Source of the DNA: Nematostella vectensis
Lineage: Eukaryota; Cnidaria; Anthozoa; Actiniaria; Edwardsiidae
Length of the DNA: 64,000 nt
NCBI RefSeq assembly: GCF_932526225.1
Contig: NC_064039.1
Span: 14,278,139 to 14,342,138, forward strand
Reading direction: 5' to 3'
Below the pieces are notes generated by a model. It saw nothing but the letters and a program-made list of their open reading frames with translations. It made no database searches and was not told the DNA's origin. A program made the position numbers and the translations under genes. Below, in pieces: positions 1 to 11,000 of the stretch (the stretch's first letter is position 1; every line of letters begins with the position of its first letter).

Positions 1-1534
1 ATCGAGCAGAAAAGAATCCCAAAAACATCAACTGATGGGCCCCAATTGGAAGGCGAAAGCCTGGACGGCCGAGGACCGCATGGCAACTGACGCTTCAAGC
101 TGAGCTAGTACTAAAACGAGGCTGACCTGGGGCGAGGCGTTCAAGTTAACCAAAGACCGACAAGAAGGGCATCACCGTGAATGGCGTCAATGAGCCCCAT
201 TTTTCACCGGAGACCCTAAAGGGGTGGGGTTAGGGGGGGGGACTTCTTACCCCACCTGGGTAATCCTGGTTTTGTCCAGTGAATATTTATTTTCTTGGTT
301 AGGGGGAAAGGGTACTTAAAAATAAGGGAATGATCAGTGTCATTATGGAGATGGGATTATGGGACTCAAGTTCTTGCCAACGAGTCGCCCCGTGTTGTCA
401 AACACTATTCTCATTGGACATTAAATGTGGCCTAGGAACTGAAAGAAACACAGAAATGTGTACCCGCTTGTGTTTCCGCGCGCCATACGTGGTCCTGCCG
501 AACTTAAGCATAGCCAGATAATTAAAATGTAACCTATTAAAAAAAAAATTTGTATTGTATTGTGAAATTCCAGGGTAACAGCTTTCTGAAGGGGTTTCAG
601 CCAATTTTGTGTATTTATGTGCTTCTAATATAAAAATACTCCCCCCCCCCCCCCAACACCACCACCGCCAGTATTGTTTGCCAGGTCAGACCTCCCTTCA
701 TCCCCTCCCCCTCGGGTTTGGGCTCAGACAGGTGTACGCTGTGCTCTATCACCTCTCTTCCGCGGGCTCAGGAGTTGGAGTGAGTGGGCGTGGCGGGTTA
801 TGCTCAACTACCACAGGCTCCGCAAACAGATCTTTTGGATCCTCTCCAACATAGATATCCTCAAAGAAAAATCCTCGTCTTCTGCAACGAGGAAAGATAG
901 AAAACACTTGTCAATACAAACCATAAAAATAAAATAGTCTGGTGCCGTAGGGAGTGCCAGTATGGTCCCTCGTTTCCACCTATCTATACTATTTATTATG
1001 TAGTGTCCGTCATCAACCAACGTAAAAAAAAATGCACAAACCCCCTAGAATCAGGCATCTTTTGCTAAATAATTGATAAAAATGATATGAGTTTACAATA
1101 ACTACTTATTCCGGGCGCAATGCCTGCGTGCATCTGGTTTTAGGTGAGTGAAGCTGTATATTTCACGAAAAGAACCACCCCCCAAATCGTTATTAGACAT
1201 ACATTTGACAACAGCAAGACATGTTCTAAGTTTTAAGGCAATTTTATTGGCAACATTTTACAAAAAAAATCGCTACTTTAATCCACTCGTTTTACCTCTA
1301 AGAAGAACAGCCGATTCCAAGCTACGATCAATCAATCTATCAAGTTTATTTCACCAAATAATAGTATAATGATAATAATGCAAAAAAATAGTGATGATGA
1401 GGAGTCTACTAAAAGCACAATGCTTATGAGTAGCGTCTCTACAAAAATATATATTAATGTTCTTGATTTGACTAAGGAATCCTTATTATCAAATTTACAT
1501 GTGGCTGATTTGATGAAATAAAGTAGAATCATAT
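1..1534. other. Intergenic, no supported gene
   Basis: No open frame here has recognisable protein character. The first 210 bases are GC-richer than the rest and may be a fragment of something outside the window. There is a C homopolymer near 641-654 and a G tract near 231-240. The last part, 1070-1534, lies just beyond the 3' end of the reverse transcriptase remnant and could be its tail. Confidence 0.5.
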
Positions 1535-2690
1535 CTATAAATCAATAGCTGCTTTTTGAGAGAGAATATTGTCCTTTACAATCTTTTTGAACATATTTAT
1601 TGATCTGCATTGTTTTGCTTGACAAGTGAGGTTGCTCCAGATTTTTGGACCCCTGTACGAAATTGAAAATTGGCCCCGTCTTGTTTTTCTAAGAGTTGTG
1701 CGATAGTCGCATGAATTTCTCATGTTATAGCTGTGTATTGTATTATTTCTTTTAAAAAAGTTATCAAAAGTCCCCGGTAATTGATTATTGTCGAATTTAT
1801 ACATGAATAATGCAGTTTTGAGGGTGTTAATGTCATAGACCGTAAGAAGCCTTTCTTCTTTGAATAAGGGCTCAGTGTGACTGAGGTAATGAGAATTTGT
1901 TATTATTCTAACACACCTTTTTTGCAAAAGAAATATTCGTTTTAAACTTGTGTCATAATTACTTGCCCAGTTGATGTTTCCATAGTGTATGTACGGATGA
2001 ACTAATGTAAAATATAAAGTTTTTAGGCTAAATTTAGGCAATTAAAAGCGAAGTTTATTCTTTATTCCAACATTTTTAGTGATTGTAGTTCTGACATGGT
2101 TGATATGCGACTTCCAATTTAATTGACTATCAATGATGAGTCCTAAGAATTTAGTTTTATTTACCATCTGGATTGGTTCGTTGTTTATCTCTATTTTGGT
2201 TGTATGTTTCGTTTTTCTTTTGCTGTTTCTGAATATAATATAGTTTGTTTTGTTGTTAGTTTAAATAGCTCGGAGTTTAAAATTTCATCCATGTCCTCAG
2301 CAGATCTCGATTTGAAAATTAAGTTTGTGTCATCAGCAAAAAGAGTAAATGAAAACAGTTCCATGGCATTAGGGACATCATTAATGTATATTAGAAATAG
2401 TAAGGGCCCAAGAATGGAACCTTAGGAACACCACAGGTTATATCATATTCTTCTGATTTTGTATCTTTATAATTAACGGATTGTTTTCGGTTTGAAAGAT
2501 AATTTTGGAACCAAAGCAGTGGAATTCCTCTTATACCATAAAATTGCAGTTTTTGAAGAAGGATATTATGGTTTATGGTGTCAAATGCCTTTGACAAGTC
2601 TAAAAAAATGCCTATAGTATTGTAGCCTTTATCAATAGAAGAGGATATCTTTTCTATAAAGTCACAAGATATCCTCTACCTGTGATTAAC
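1535..2690 (-). pseudogene. Non-LTR retrotransposon reverse transcriptase, truncated and frameshifted
   Basis: On the minus strand this reads as the C-terminal half of a LINE reverse transcriptase. A fingers/palm motif of the form LDLSKAFDTINHNIL lies near 2570-2610. The catalytic motif FADDTN lies near 2320-2340. A thumb and C-terminal region follows, ending at a stop at 1535. The frame is broken at about 2422-2432, where the usual GVPQGS-type motif has lost one base, and it is interrupted again near 2040-2050. The 5' portion (endonuclease, start of RT) is missing. The wording of the motifs resembles the Jockey/CR1/L2 branch. It is a dead copy; its 5' truncation is typical of target-primed insertion. 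Confidence 0.85.
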
Positions 2691-3138
2691 CCTTGAAATA
2701 TTATAGACTAAGGATTCCGTAGCTATTTCTGTGCAATTTCAGTAACATGGCTAAGATAAGTGATTGGTTTGATGGCATCGGTACTCGTTTGTTGTTTAAC
2801 AAGAAAGCCTAACCGACAAGAGCTTGTCACGAAATTTTTCGCAATTATTCCTTAAAAACATCGCAAACTATATCCAAGGAGCTCCGGCTTCTCTCAGTCA
2901 TTATTGCCGCTTTCGCTGCTTTGAAGCAGTGAAGCTTGGAGCCTCTGATAGCCAATTCCTACGCATTGGTACCAACGAGTACCAATGCCGTGTCAAATCA
3001 CTTAGCTATTTAACTCAGTATTAGTACAGTATTAGAGCTTAGTATTAGAACAACACTTATACACACAAGTTTTTTTTTAAGGCACACTAATGCTATGAGG
3101 CTAAAAGTTTGTAAAAGCTATTAGGTGAGCGAAATCTC

Positions 3139-3204
3139 AGGCCTACTCCGGGTCCTAAGATCGCCGTATGACTATACGGCGATCTTAGGACCCGGAGTAG
3201 GCCT
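3139..3204. repeat. 66-bp perfect hairpin (31-bp arms, 4-base loop)
   Basis: Positions 3139-3169 and 3174-3204 are exact reverse complements separated by GACT (3170-3173). Nothing in the flanks extends the palindrome. It lies between the retrotransposon remnant and the MORN exon. A perfect arm match of this length implies a recent origin or a fold-back artefact of cloning or assembly. Confidence 0.95.
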
Positions 3205-3284
3205 CAACTCGCTTGTGGACGAAATAAGATAAGCTTCCGGGTTGGGTTATCAGGCTGATATTCCAAGAAGCGCACAGTACTCAC

Positions 3285-3499
3285 ATTGTTCCGTTAGCGT
3301 ATGTATAGACTCCATAGCCATGCTTTTTGCCCCATTTCCACTGTCCGTCGTAGATATCTCCTTTCTCGTAGCAATAGATGCCTTTCCCGTGACGCACGCC
3401 GAATTTGCTTTCGCCTTGGTAAGGGGTTATTTTATCATAGTCGGCCGCGGGTTCAGGCTCGGGATTTCCACACACACAGATAAATGATCCCATGATCAA
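3285..3499 (-). CDS. MORN-repeat protein, first coding exon (partial gene)
   Basis: The exon encodes about 72 residues. A short N-terminal stretch is followed by MORN repeats with the typical spacing: a Y-x-G-x-x-x-x-G-x-R-H-G-x-G unit, then Y-D-G-Q-W and H-G-x-G-x-Y-x-Y. Two ATGs are possible, at 3499 and 3493. The exon ends at a good donor (AT then GTGAGT; GT at 3284-3283). MORN repeats form beta-hairpin arrays found in membrane-associated scaffolds and flagellar proteins. No further MORN exon is visible between 3284 and 1, so the rest either lies beyond the left edge or is lost. The retrotransposon remnant and the perfect hairpin lie in what would be the first intron. Confidence 0.7.
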
Positions 3500-3799
3500 C
3501 CATAGAGTCGTAAGTTTGTTGCGTTATTGAGGTACAAAACAGTATCAGTTCGTCCAATTCGCAATTTCCTTCTGAGAATTTTGCTTAGCCTCGTCCATAG
3601 GCTTCAACTTCACGTCACGCTCTGCATCGCTATGCCGCATGAAGAGCGTCTGCCATATTGGAAAGTGTGAGTCTGCGCGCAAAGCATCATGGAGCTGACA
3701 GCAAAGGACTAGACTGGGAACGAGGCTATATTTCGCTTGAGATTTGCAAGGGCGAGCCAATGAAATTCAACTGTCACACAACTCACTCAGTCTGCTTAG

Positions 3800-5089
3800 C
3801 AGCCGCTCGACTATAGTCGGCCGCACCGATATAACGGATCCATCTCGATCTCATGGGGACAGCGAGTGGCGAAATCTAGATATATATATAGTCTCAACCT
3901 GGCTGGCCACTAAATAGAGACGTTCGAGGCTCTGGAACCAGGGTAAACACTACTTGGCGGACACATTTAATGGCTTTCAGAATGATTATGTTGCAAGAAG
4001 CCCGCACAAGGCAAGACAGCCCCCCCCCCAACACGGGTCTACTTCCTTATACGTCCCTGTTCTGCATATGATAAGGAAATTAACCCCATTTACAATGGAG
4101 TGTGGGCTTGCCGAAAGGAGAGAACTGAGTTCTAATGAGTCGGGTAATGAAACTTACAATACAACGCTTATCTCTTTAGTTTATTCTCTTCTCTCTTTAC
4201 GAGGCTATTGGTACTACCAATGTCTCTTTTACTGCCTCTCTTACTACCTTAAGATATCTTCTGTGTCGTAATATTTTGTTTTCTTCACTAATTGGGGCCT
4301 GCCCATCTATCCCTGAATAAGTCTCCCAACTGGCATCGAAAAGAATATTTACAGGCCTGTGGTCCCATGACTTCTACACAAGAAAGTCCTGGTTTATAAA
4401 ACAAACGTTATTTTCATCAGAGTAAAAACTAAAGAATGACCACTAAAAATCGTATAGATTTCATAACCGGTTGCAAAGTAAAAACAAAGAAAGTAATTTA
4501 AAACAAAGCAATACGCTGAAAATGGTTAGACAAAACAGTTAAAAACGTGAAATATCTCTTCTGTTCATTAGTTAAAATATATTCATCGTCCACAGCCCAG
4601 CTGTGACGTGCGACTGTCAGTCGTAACCTAGCAACGACCCATCGATTCCAAGCTCAGGCAATATAAACCTGCGTCTACAGGACAAAGTTACAATTTGCAT
4701 GTCGCCACAGGCAGTCTTTGGATTGAATGCCTTGATATGTTCTGGGTAAAGCGAATTCTGAATATCGTCAGGATAACACTAGATCTCAAACATGGCCAAG
4801 ATTAAACCAGGAATCCCGTCACTGATTAAGAATCTCGACCCTGATCAGGATTTAACTAGGAATCCCGAACCTGATCAGGATTAAACTAAGAATCTCGACC
4901 TTGATCAGGATTTTGCTAAGAGACTTAAAAAACGTTCAGAAACTACTCAAGGTATCTAGGCCATCAGGAGCTTGCTCGTGGACTTAAATGCGATAAAAAA
5001 GAGATCGTGGTTTCTTTATCTGGATAGCGATCGAAATTTCGGTTCGGGACCCCGAACGCGATAGAGATCTTGCCGAGATCTTGACGTGA
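3800..5089. repeat. Non-coding stretch with a short tandem array at 4806-4925
   Basis: No coding exon was found. Between about 4806 and 4925 a unit of roughly 40 bases, centred on the palindrome TGATCA with AATC(T/C)CGA(A/C)CC flanks, is present three times with divergence. The rest is AT-rich unique sequence containing a C tract at 4021-4029. This is the 3' flank of the RasGEF gene. Confidence 0.55.
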
Positions 5090-8000
5090 TCAGGGTTTAG
5101 CAGGCGGTTCCCGTTTAAGGGAGAGTCTGTAGTTCTCCTCCTCTGCGTTGAACGATGCGTTCAGCAGGTACTGGCGGACCTCGTGGCAGCTCATGAAGTC
5201 ATACTGCACCGCCGCCATCTGGTACTGTAGGAGCTGCGACTCCGTGCCTATAATCAACACAAAACCAATTATAGTAGACTGCGACTACGTACCTACAATC
5301 AACCCCAAAATTGTTATAGTAGACTTCGACTCCGAGCCTATAATTGACATAGAACCTGCTATGCTAAACTGTGACTGTTCCTACCATCAACACAAAGAAT
5401 AACAAAAAGAACTCGAAACGAAAAATGACTTAAGTGAACATAAACTGCGTTTTTGTGTCCAGGCTTTTGTACTTTATTTGTATAATAAATGGTAGCAGTT
5501 TGAGATAAAAAACATTTTAAACAGTATGTTACTGTGGATGATAGACTTGTTTATCATGATTAAATACCGGAAGCGGATGTAGGCTGACTGGTAGGGTCAA
5601 TGATCCTACGCATGCGCGCGTTTTTGTAAGCAAGTCGATCCACTCTGTAAATCTTTTTAATCCGAGCTGCGGATTCGCGTTGGTCTTAATAATAAGACCC
5701 AGATACCCCCCATGAGTTGTAGCGTATTTAGAGAACTTTAGGAGAAATGAGAACACCAAATGAGAATTAGAAAATGGTATTCGCACGTTAACCCCAAAGG
5801 AGAAGCAGACGATCCCCTGTTACTAACCTACTGTTAACCCCAAGGGAGATACAGACGATGCCCTGTTACTAACCTACTGTTAACCCCAAGGGAGATACAG
5901 ACGATCCCCTGTTACTAACCTACTGTTAACCCCAAGGGAGATACAGACGATCCCCTGTTACTAACCTGCTTGGTATGCATCCCCACTGATCACTGACTCA
6001 CGGCGTTCGACTTCGTCCAGAATCTCCTGCGAGGTATGGCATGACACATCGCGTGACAAACTGTCCTTTATCACAGGCGTGCTGACACTCTTCCCCAGGG
6101 TATCGTTGGTCATACAGTTCCCTTCGCGAATAGACTGGGTACTAAAGCTGTGACCTAGTCTCTCGGAGCAGCGACCAAAGCGGCCTTCCTTGACCGAGTT
6201 GCTACTGGTACTACGTCTGACGAATCCGTCGAGGAAGCGCCGCGTCTTGCCGGGTTTCCCGCTCTCTGAGAGCCGCCTTTTAGGCTGCTTCCCGCTGAGG
6301 CCTGTGGGGGTAGACATGGACGCACTCTCGGATAGGCGCCTCAGCAAGGGAGGTCGACTTCCGGGAGTTCGCACCCGCTCACTTCCGAGGACTGAGTCCG
6401 AGCTGGCCGGCATCAGCTTGCCGTGGAAGCCTGGTACGGACTGCACGTCCATCATATCTGCGCTATTGTTTCTGCTGTGCCGCATGATCCCCGTGTCGAC
6501 GCTGAACTGACGACTGTACAGGCGCTTAAACTTACTACGTGCCGAACCACTGCGTCGACTGCTGCGGTCACGTGATAATAGCGACGAACACGTGACTGGA
6601 GCCATGTCACGTGATGCATCCGGCGAGACCTCCACGGGTGTGGTAGGGCATGACCTGATGCTTACCTCTTGAGGGGTTGTGGGGCATGAAACCGATTGGT
6701 CAGGCGAAGTCACGTGGTTCCCGGGTGTTGTTTCACCATTGTTCAAGCTATTCTCGTGAGGTGTCTCATCAGTGGGTGAGGTTGGCGGAGTGGACATGCC
6801 TTGAGTCTTCCGCTTGACTGTCAAGTACGCTTGTGTCTGTGCTATCTGTGTGAGGAAATCTCCAAGGAAAGGAAGACACGGCCCGTTCGCAAGACAGCTG
6901 GAGAGCTCGCCTCGGTACAGCGCAAAGTTGTCGCTCTCCCCCATTATTATTGACAGGTGTCGGAACTTCCTGAAGAAGATAAGATAACCCAGGTTTCAGA
7001 CGTATAAACAGGAGGGAGAACTAGACGCAACAATAAAAACACGATAAAACTATCTTAGTCACATAGTCAGTGACTTACGAAAAAAAATTGTAATCATTCA
7101 TTTTAAACTTTCTCTCCAGTAAACAAAACAAATTTAATACAGTCCCCCAAAATAAGGGCGCGTTTTTTCCTATCCTTCTGGAATGGGAACGGTTGGAAGG
7201 TTCAGAATGGCATTCGAGTCATTCTGCTACAGGGTGGTATGGTGGTATGGAACGCGGGATAAACGAACGCGCGCTTTTTCCATTTTAATCATTCTCATTC
7301 CGGAATCACGAGTAAACAAACGCACACTAAGTTATGAAGGGAAATGGCAAGAAAAGGTCACCATTATCGGCATCGTGGGTTGATCCACGATTCCAGTTTT
7401 ATCCAAAGAGCCGAGCCAATGACAAGCTTTCCATGTAAAAACTTTACCAAAGCCTTCAAGCTTAAAAATCTTTTTTAAGGGCGCGTTTTCTTTTTACTCG
7501 TGATTCCGGAATGAGAATGATTAGAATAGAAAAAGCGCGCGTTCTTTTATCCCACGTTCCTATTCCGGAAATTAATGAAGGTCATTCCACCCATTCTGCT
7601 ACCTGTAGCAGAATGACGCGAATGCCATTCTGAACATTATCTACCAATTATTCCCATTCCAGAATGATAGGAAAAAAAAAGCGCCCTAAAACACATATTT
7701 CAGACGATAGGAAGTTCGAGCACACCCTTACTTTCTGCGTTTGGACGACACCTCCTTCCACGTTTGCTTGAGTCTGTAGATAGGAGCTGACTGCAAGCCC
7801 GCCATGAGGGCCTTGAGAGAGTTGTAGTTACCCAACAGTCTGCATTTGTCCGCGATCTACAGGGCGTTAAAAAGTAACGTCAAACGAAATCACACGACCC
7901 GCTCAATAATGGCGCCGAAGCTTCGTTTCTCAAGCTAGAGGACCAGCGTTCACCTCAGAGTCGGGTTCGTGATTTTTCAGAGGATTAAAACCCTGGCTAT

Positions 8001-11000
8001 CTACACTACGGACTGAGAATCTCTCGTTTCTTGGTTCACCTCATTAATGTCGGGACGTAAAAGAACTGTGGAGAATAAGGTTCGCGATACCGTCTTAGTG
8101 ACAGAGCCAACATGCTTACAAATATTAAAGTAAACTAATACGTACAGCGGTTTGTATCTAGACGGGCTAGTTCAGTGAGTCGAATGTGATCGCACATCAC
8201 CTCTTGCAGTGTTAGCGAACCCAATACAAATACTAAACATTTACTTGATAAGTCTAAAGCTGACCGAACAATATCGCTCAAACTTTTTTACGAAACATGA
8301 TGCATTACTTGATAGGAAACCTATTTCAGGGCACTAGAACTTTCATGCTAGCAGAAACTTCAAACAACGGCGTACAAGCAGAATGACTGGGAATAGCTTA
8401 GTTAGCTTAGGCCTAGACTAAAGAACGGCATCCAAATTACCAGGCGTTCTTTTGTCTATTTCGACCGTACCAGACGTTCATTTGTAACGAAAAAAATGTG
8501 ACGCTTTTTTCTCCATTACATATTTTTAAATATCATTATCATTATCATATCATTATATATCAGTCGAATCGCCACAGTGAGTTAAAAGGCTTTGATAAAG
8601 ACAGATGGGAAGCATCAGTTAAATGTGAGTTAAAAGGCTCGTTCGACCTCGAGTTCGAGCACCTTTTTTCAGCTATCAATTGCATAATTTCTTTGATCTG
8701 CTTTACCAAGGCTTGCTGTTTATCTGAGCTCGAAACCATAATACATAATACAGCTTTCTAGAAATGCTCGGGAATTCTTCTGAAAACTTATCATCCCGTC
8801 AATTTCCAGGCATATTTATTTTCAGGTCGCTTTTCACATTTTTTTTTCTAATATAATACCATGGGTTTAAGTCGTTCAGTTTCAGGAAGTTATCAGAGAG
8901 ATATGGCGTATTAATTCATTTTGCTTATATAATAATCGGTAACATTAAACATTACAAAATAACGCCCAACGGAGATTCCAAAACAACGTACAGAGCTCGG
9001 GGAAATCGTGTAGGTTAACTGGTAACAGAAATCGTGTAGGTTAAGTGTTGACTGGTATGTACTTGGAATCGTATAGGTTAAGTGTTGACTGGTTTGTACC
9101 TGGAATCGTATAGGTTAAGTGTTGACTGGTTTGTAACAGAAATCGTGTAGGTTAAGTGTTGACTGGTATGTACTTGGAATCGTATAGGTTAAGTGTTGAC
9201 TGGTATGTAACTGGAATCGTGTGGGATAATTGTTGACTGGTATGTACCTGGAATCGTGTAGGTTAAGTATTGACTTGTATGTGCCTGGAATCGTGTAGGT
9301 TAAGTGTTGACTGGTTTGTACCTGGAATCGCATAGGTTAAGTGGTGACTGGTATGTAACTGGAATCGTGTAGGTTAAGTGTTGATGGGTATGTGCCTGAA
9401 ATCGTGTGGGTTAAGTGTTGACTGGTATGTGCCTGAAATCGTGTGGGTTAAGTGTTGACTGGTATGTAACTGGAATCGTGTGGGTTAAGTGTTGACTGGT
9501 ATGTGCCTGGAATCGTATAGGTTAAGTGTTGACTGGTTTGTACCTGGAATCGTATAGGTTAAGTGGTGACTGGTTTGTACCTGGAATCATGTGGGTTAAG
9601 TGTTGACTGGTTTGTACCTGGAATCGTATAGGTTAAGTGTTGACTGGTTTGTACCTGAAATCGTGTGGGTTAAGTGTTGACTGGTTTGTGCCTGGAATCG
9701 TATAGGTTAAGTGTTGACAGGTTTGTACCTGGAATCGCATAGGTTAAGTGTTGACTGGTTTGTACCTGGATGACTTTGGAGACTACTCGGGCCCGCGCCT
9801 GTGTGGTCTCTTCTGCAAGAATCTCCGAAGCCACAAGCATGGCGATGCGGTTAAAGAACTCAACCATCTCCATGACATCGGGTGACCGTACGTACTATAA
9901 ACATGAGGCTGTGGTTAGCATCACAACATCTACATTGACGTTTCCAACTTATGGAAATGTGTAATGAGCGAGCGAGAATTACTACGAACTGCGAGAGAAA
10001 CGTAAACTGCAAAAAAAATATTCGATGCAAGTAGATTAGAGCTATGATCACAGTTTCGCCTTAAGGTTCAGGTCGTTGTAAAAGTATCCCAGGGCACGAG
10101 GAACATGATTTAGTACTATTTTTACAGAGTGAAATGCCTCCATACGAAGAACACACTGATGATGGTAAACAGCATAAAGCAGCTCAGGAGATGTGTATGA
10201 TGATTAGTATTAACCAAAAGCTAACATAAAAGGAATTGCGCTACACATCTACCTTATCCTTGGTCATCCATCCGCAGGTTTCTAACTCATGCCACAAGAT
10301 CCTAACAAACAGCTCTTTGTCAATCAGCGTTATCTCCTTCGCAAACGTCGTCGCATCGATATCAATCAGACTTTGTGGTAAGCCTCCATTCAACAGCGGC
10401 GAAACAACGCCAAGTACTGGACTTGAATGGAGTTCCATGGAGTTCGATGCCCGGGATCCTCCAATGTTCTCCTCAAGAGAGGTCGACTTAAGGATCGGTG
10501 AAAGGATTTTCTGTACGAACTTCTTTTTAACGCTCCCTAAATAAGACACAATGGAGGGTTATAATATAAAATAAAAACGCCGATTGCTCGGTTCAGTCCA
10601 CAAAACAGCTCCTCTCTACCTATCAAATGCGGGCAGGTCTTTCGTACTAGGTTGTAAAAACACGGATTAACACCGCACAAGCTTGAGTAATGCTGGCTTA
10701 TGGAAGTCTGCGGCTTGATTGGCACATACATTGCAAGACGTTGTCTAAGGGCACAATGGTCGGTTAAAAACTCTCAAGCTATACTGTGCTATACATGCGT
10801 GCATTCTCGTACGCACAACACAAGTACTTTGTTATTCAAGAAAGCTCGTAATAAAAAATGTTTTTGAAGCCGAAAGGTAAAACAGCCGGATATGCATGAC
10901 AAAAAGCATTTTTTTCCTGTTTGTTTATTTTCTCACTCGTGAAAACATAGTCAATTTTGATGTCTTATTGGTCCAAGGGTGAGCTTTGCTTTGGTTATCA

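Noticed and set aside
3545-3760. Minus-strand frame of 71 codons upstream of the MORN exon
   Set aside because: No family signal, no splice context and a random-looking composition.
6190-6510. Plus-strand frame of 106 codons
   Set aside because: Shadow of the large RasGEF exon on the other strand.
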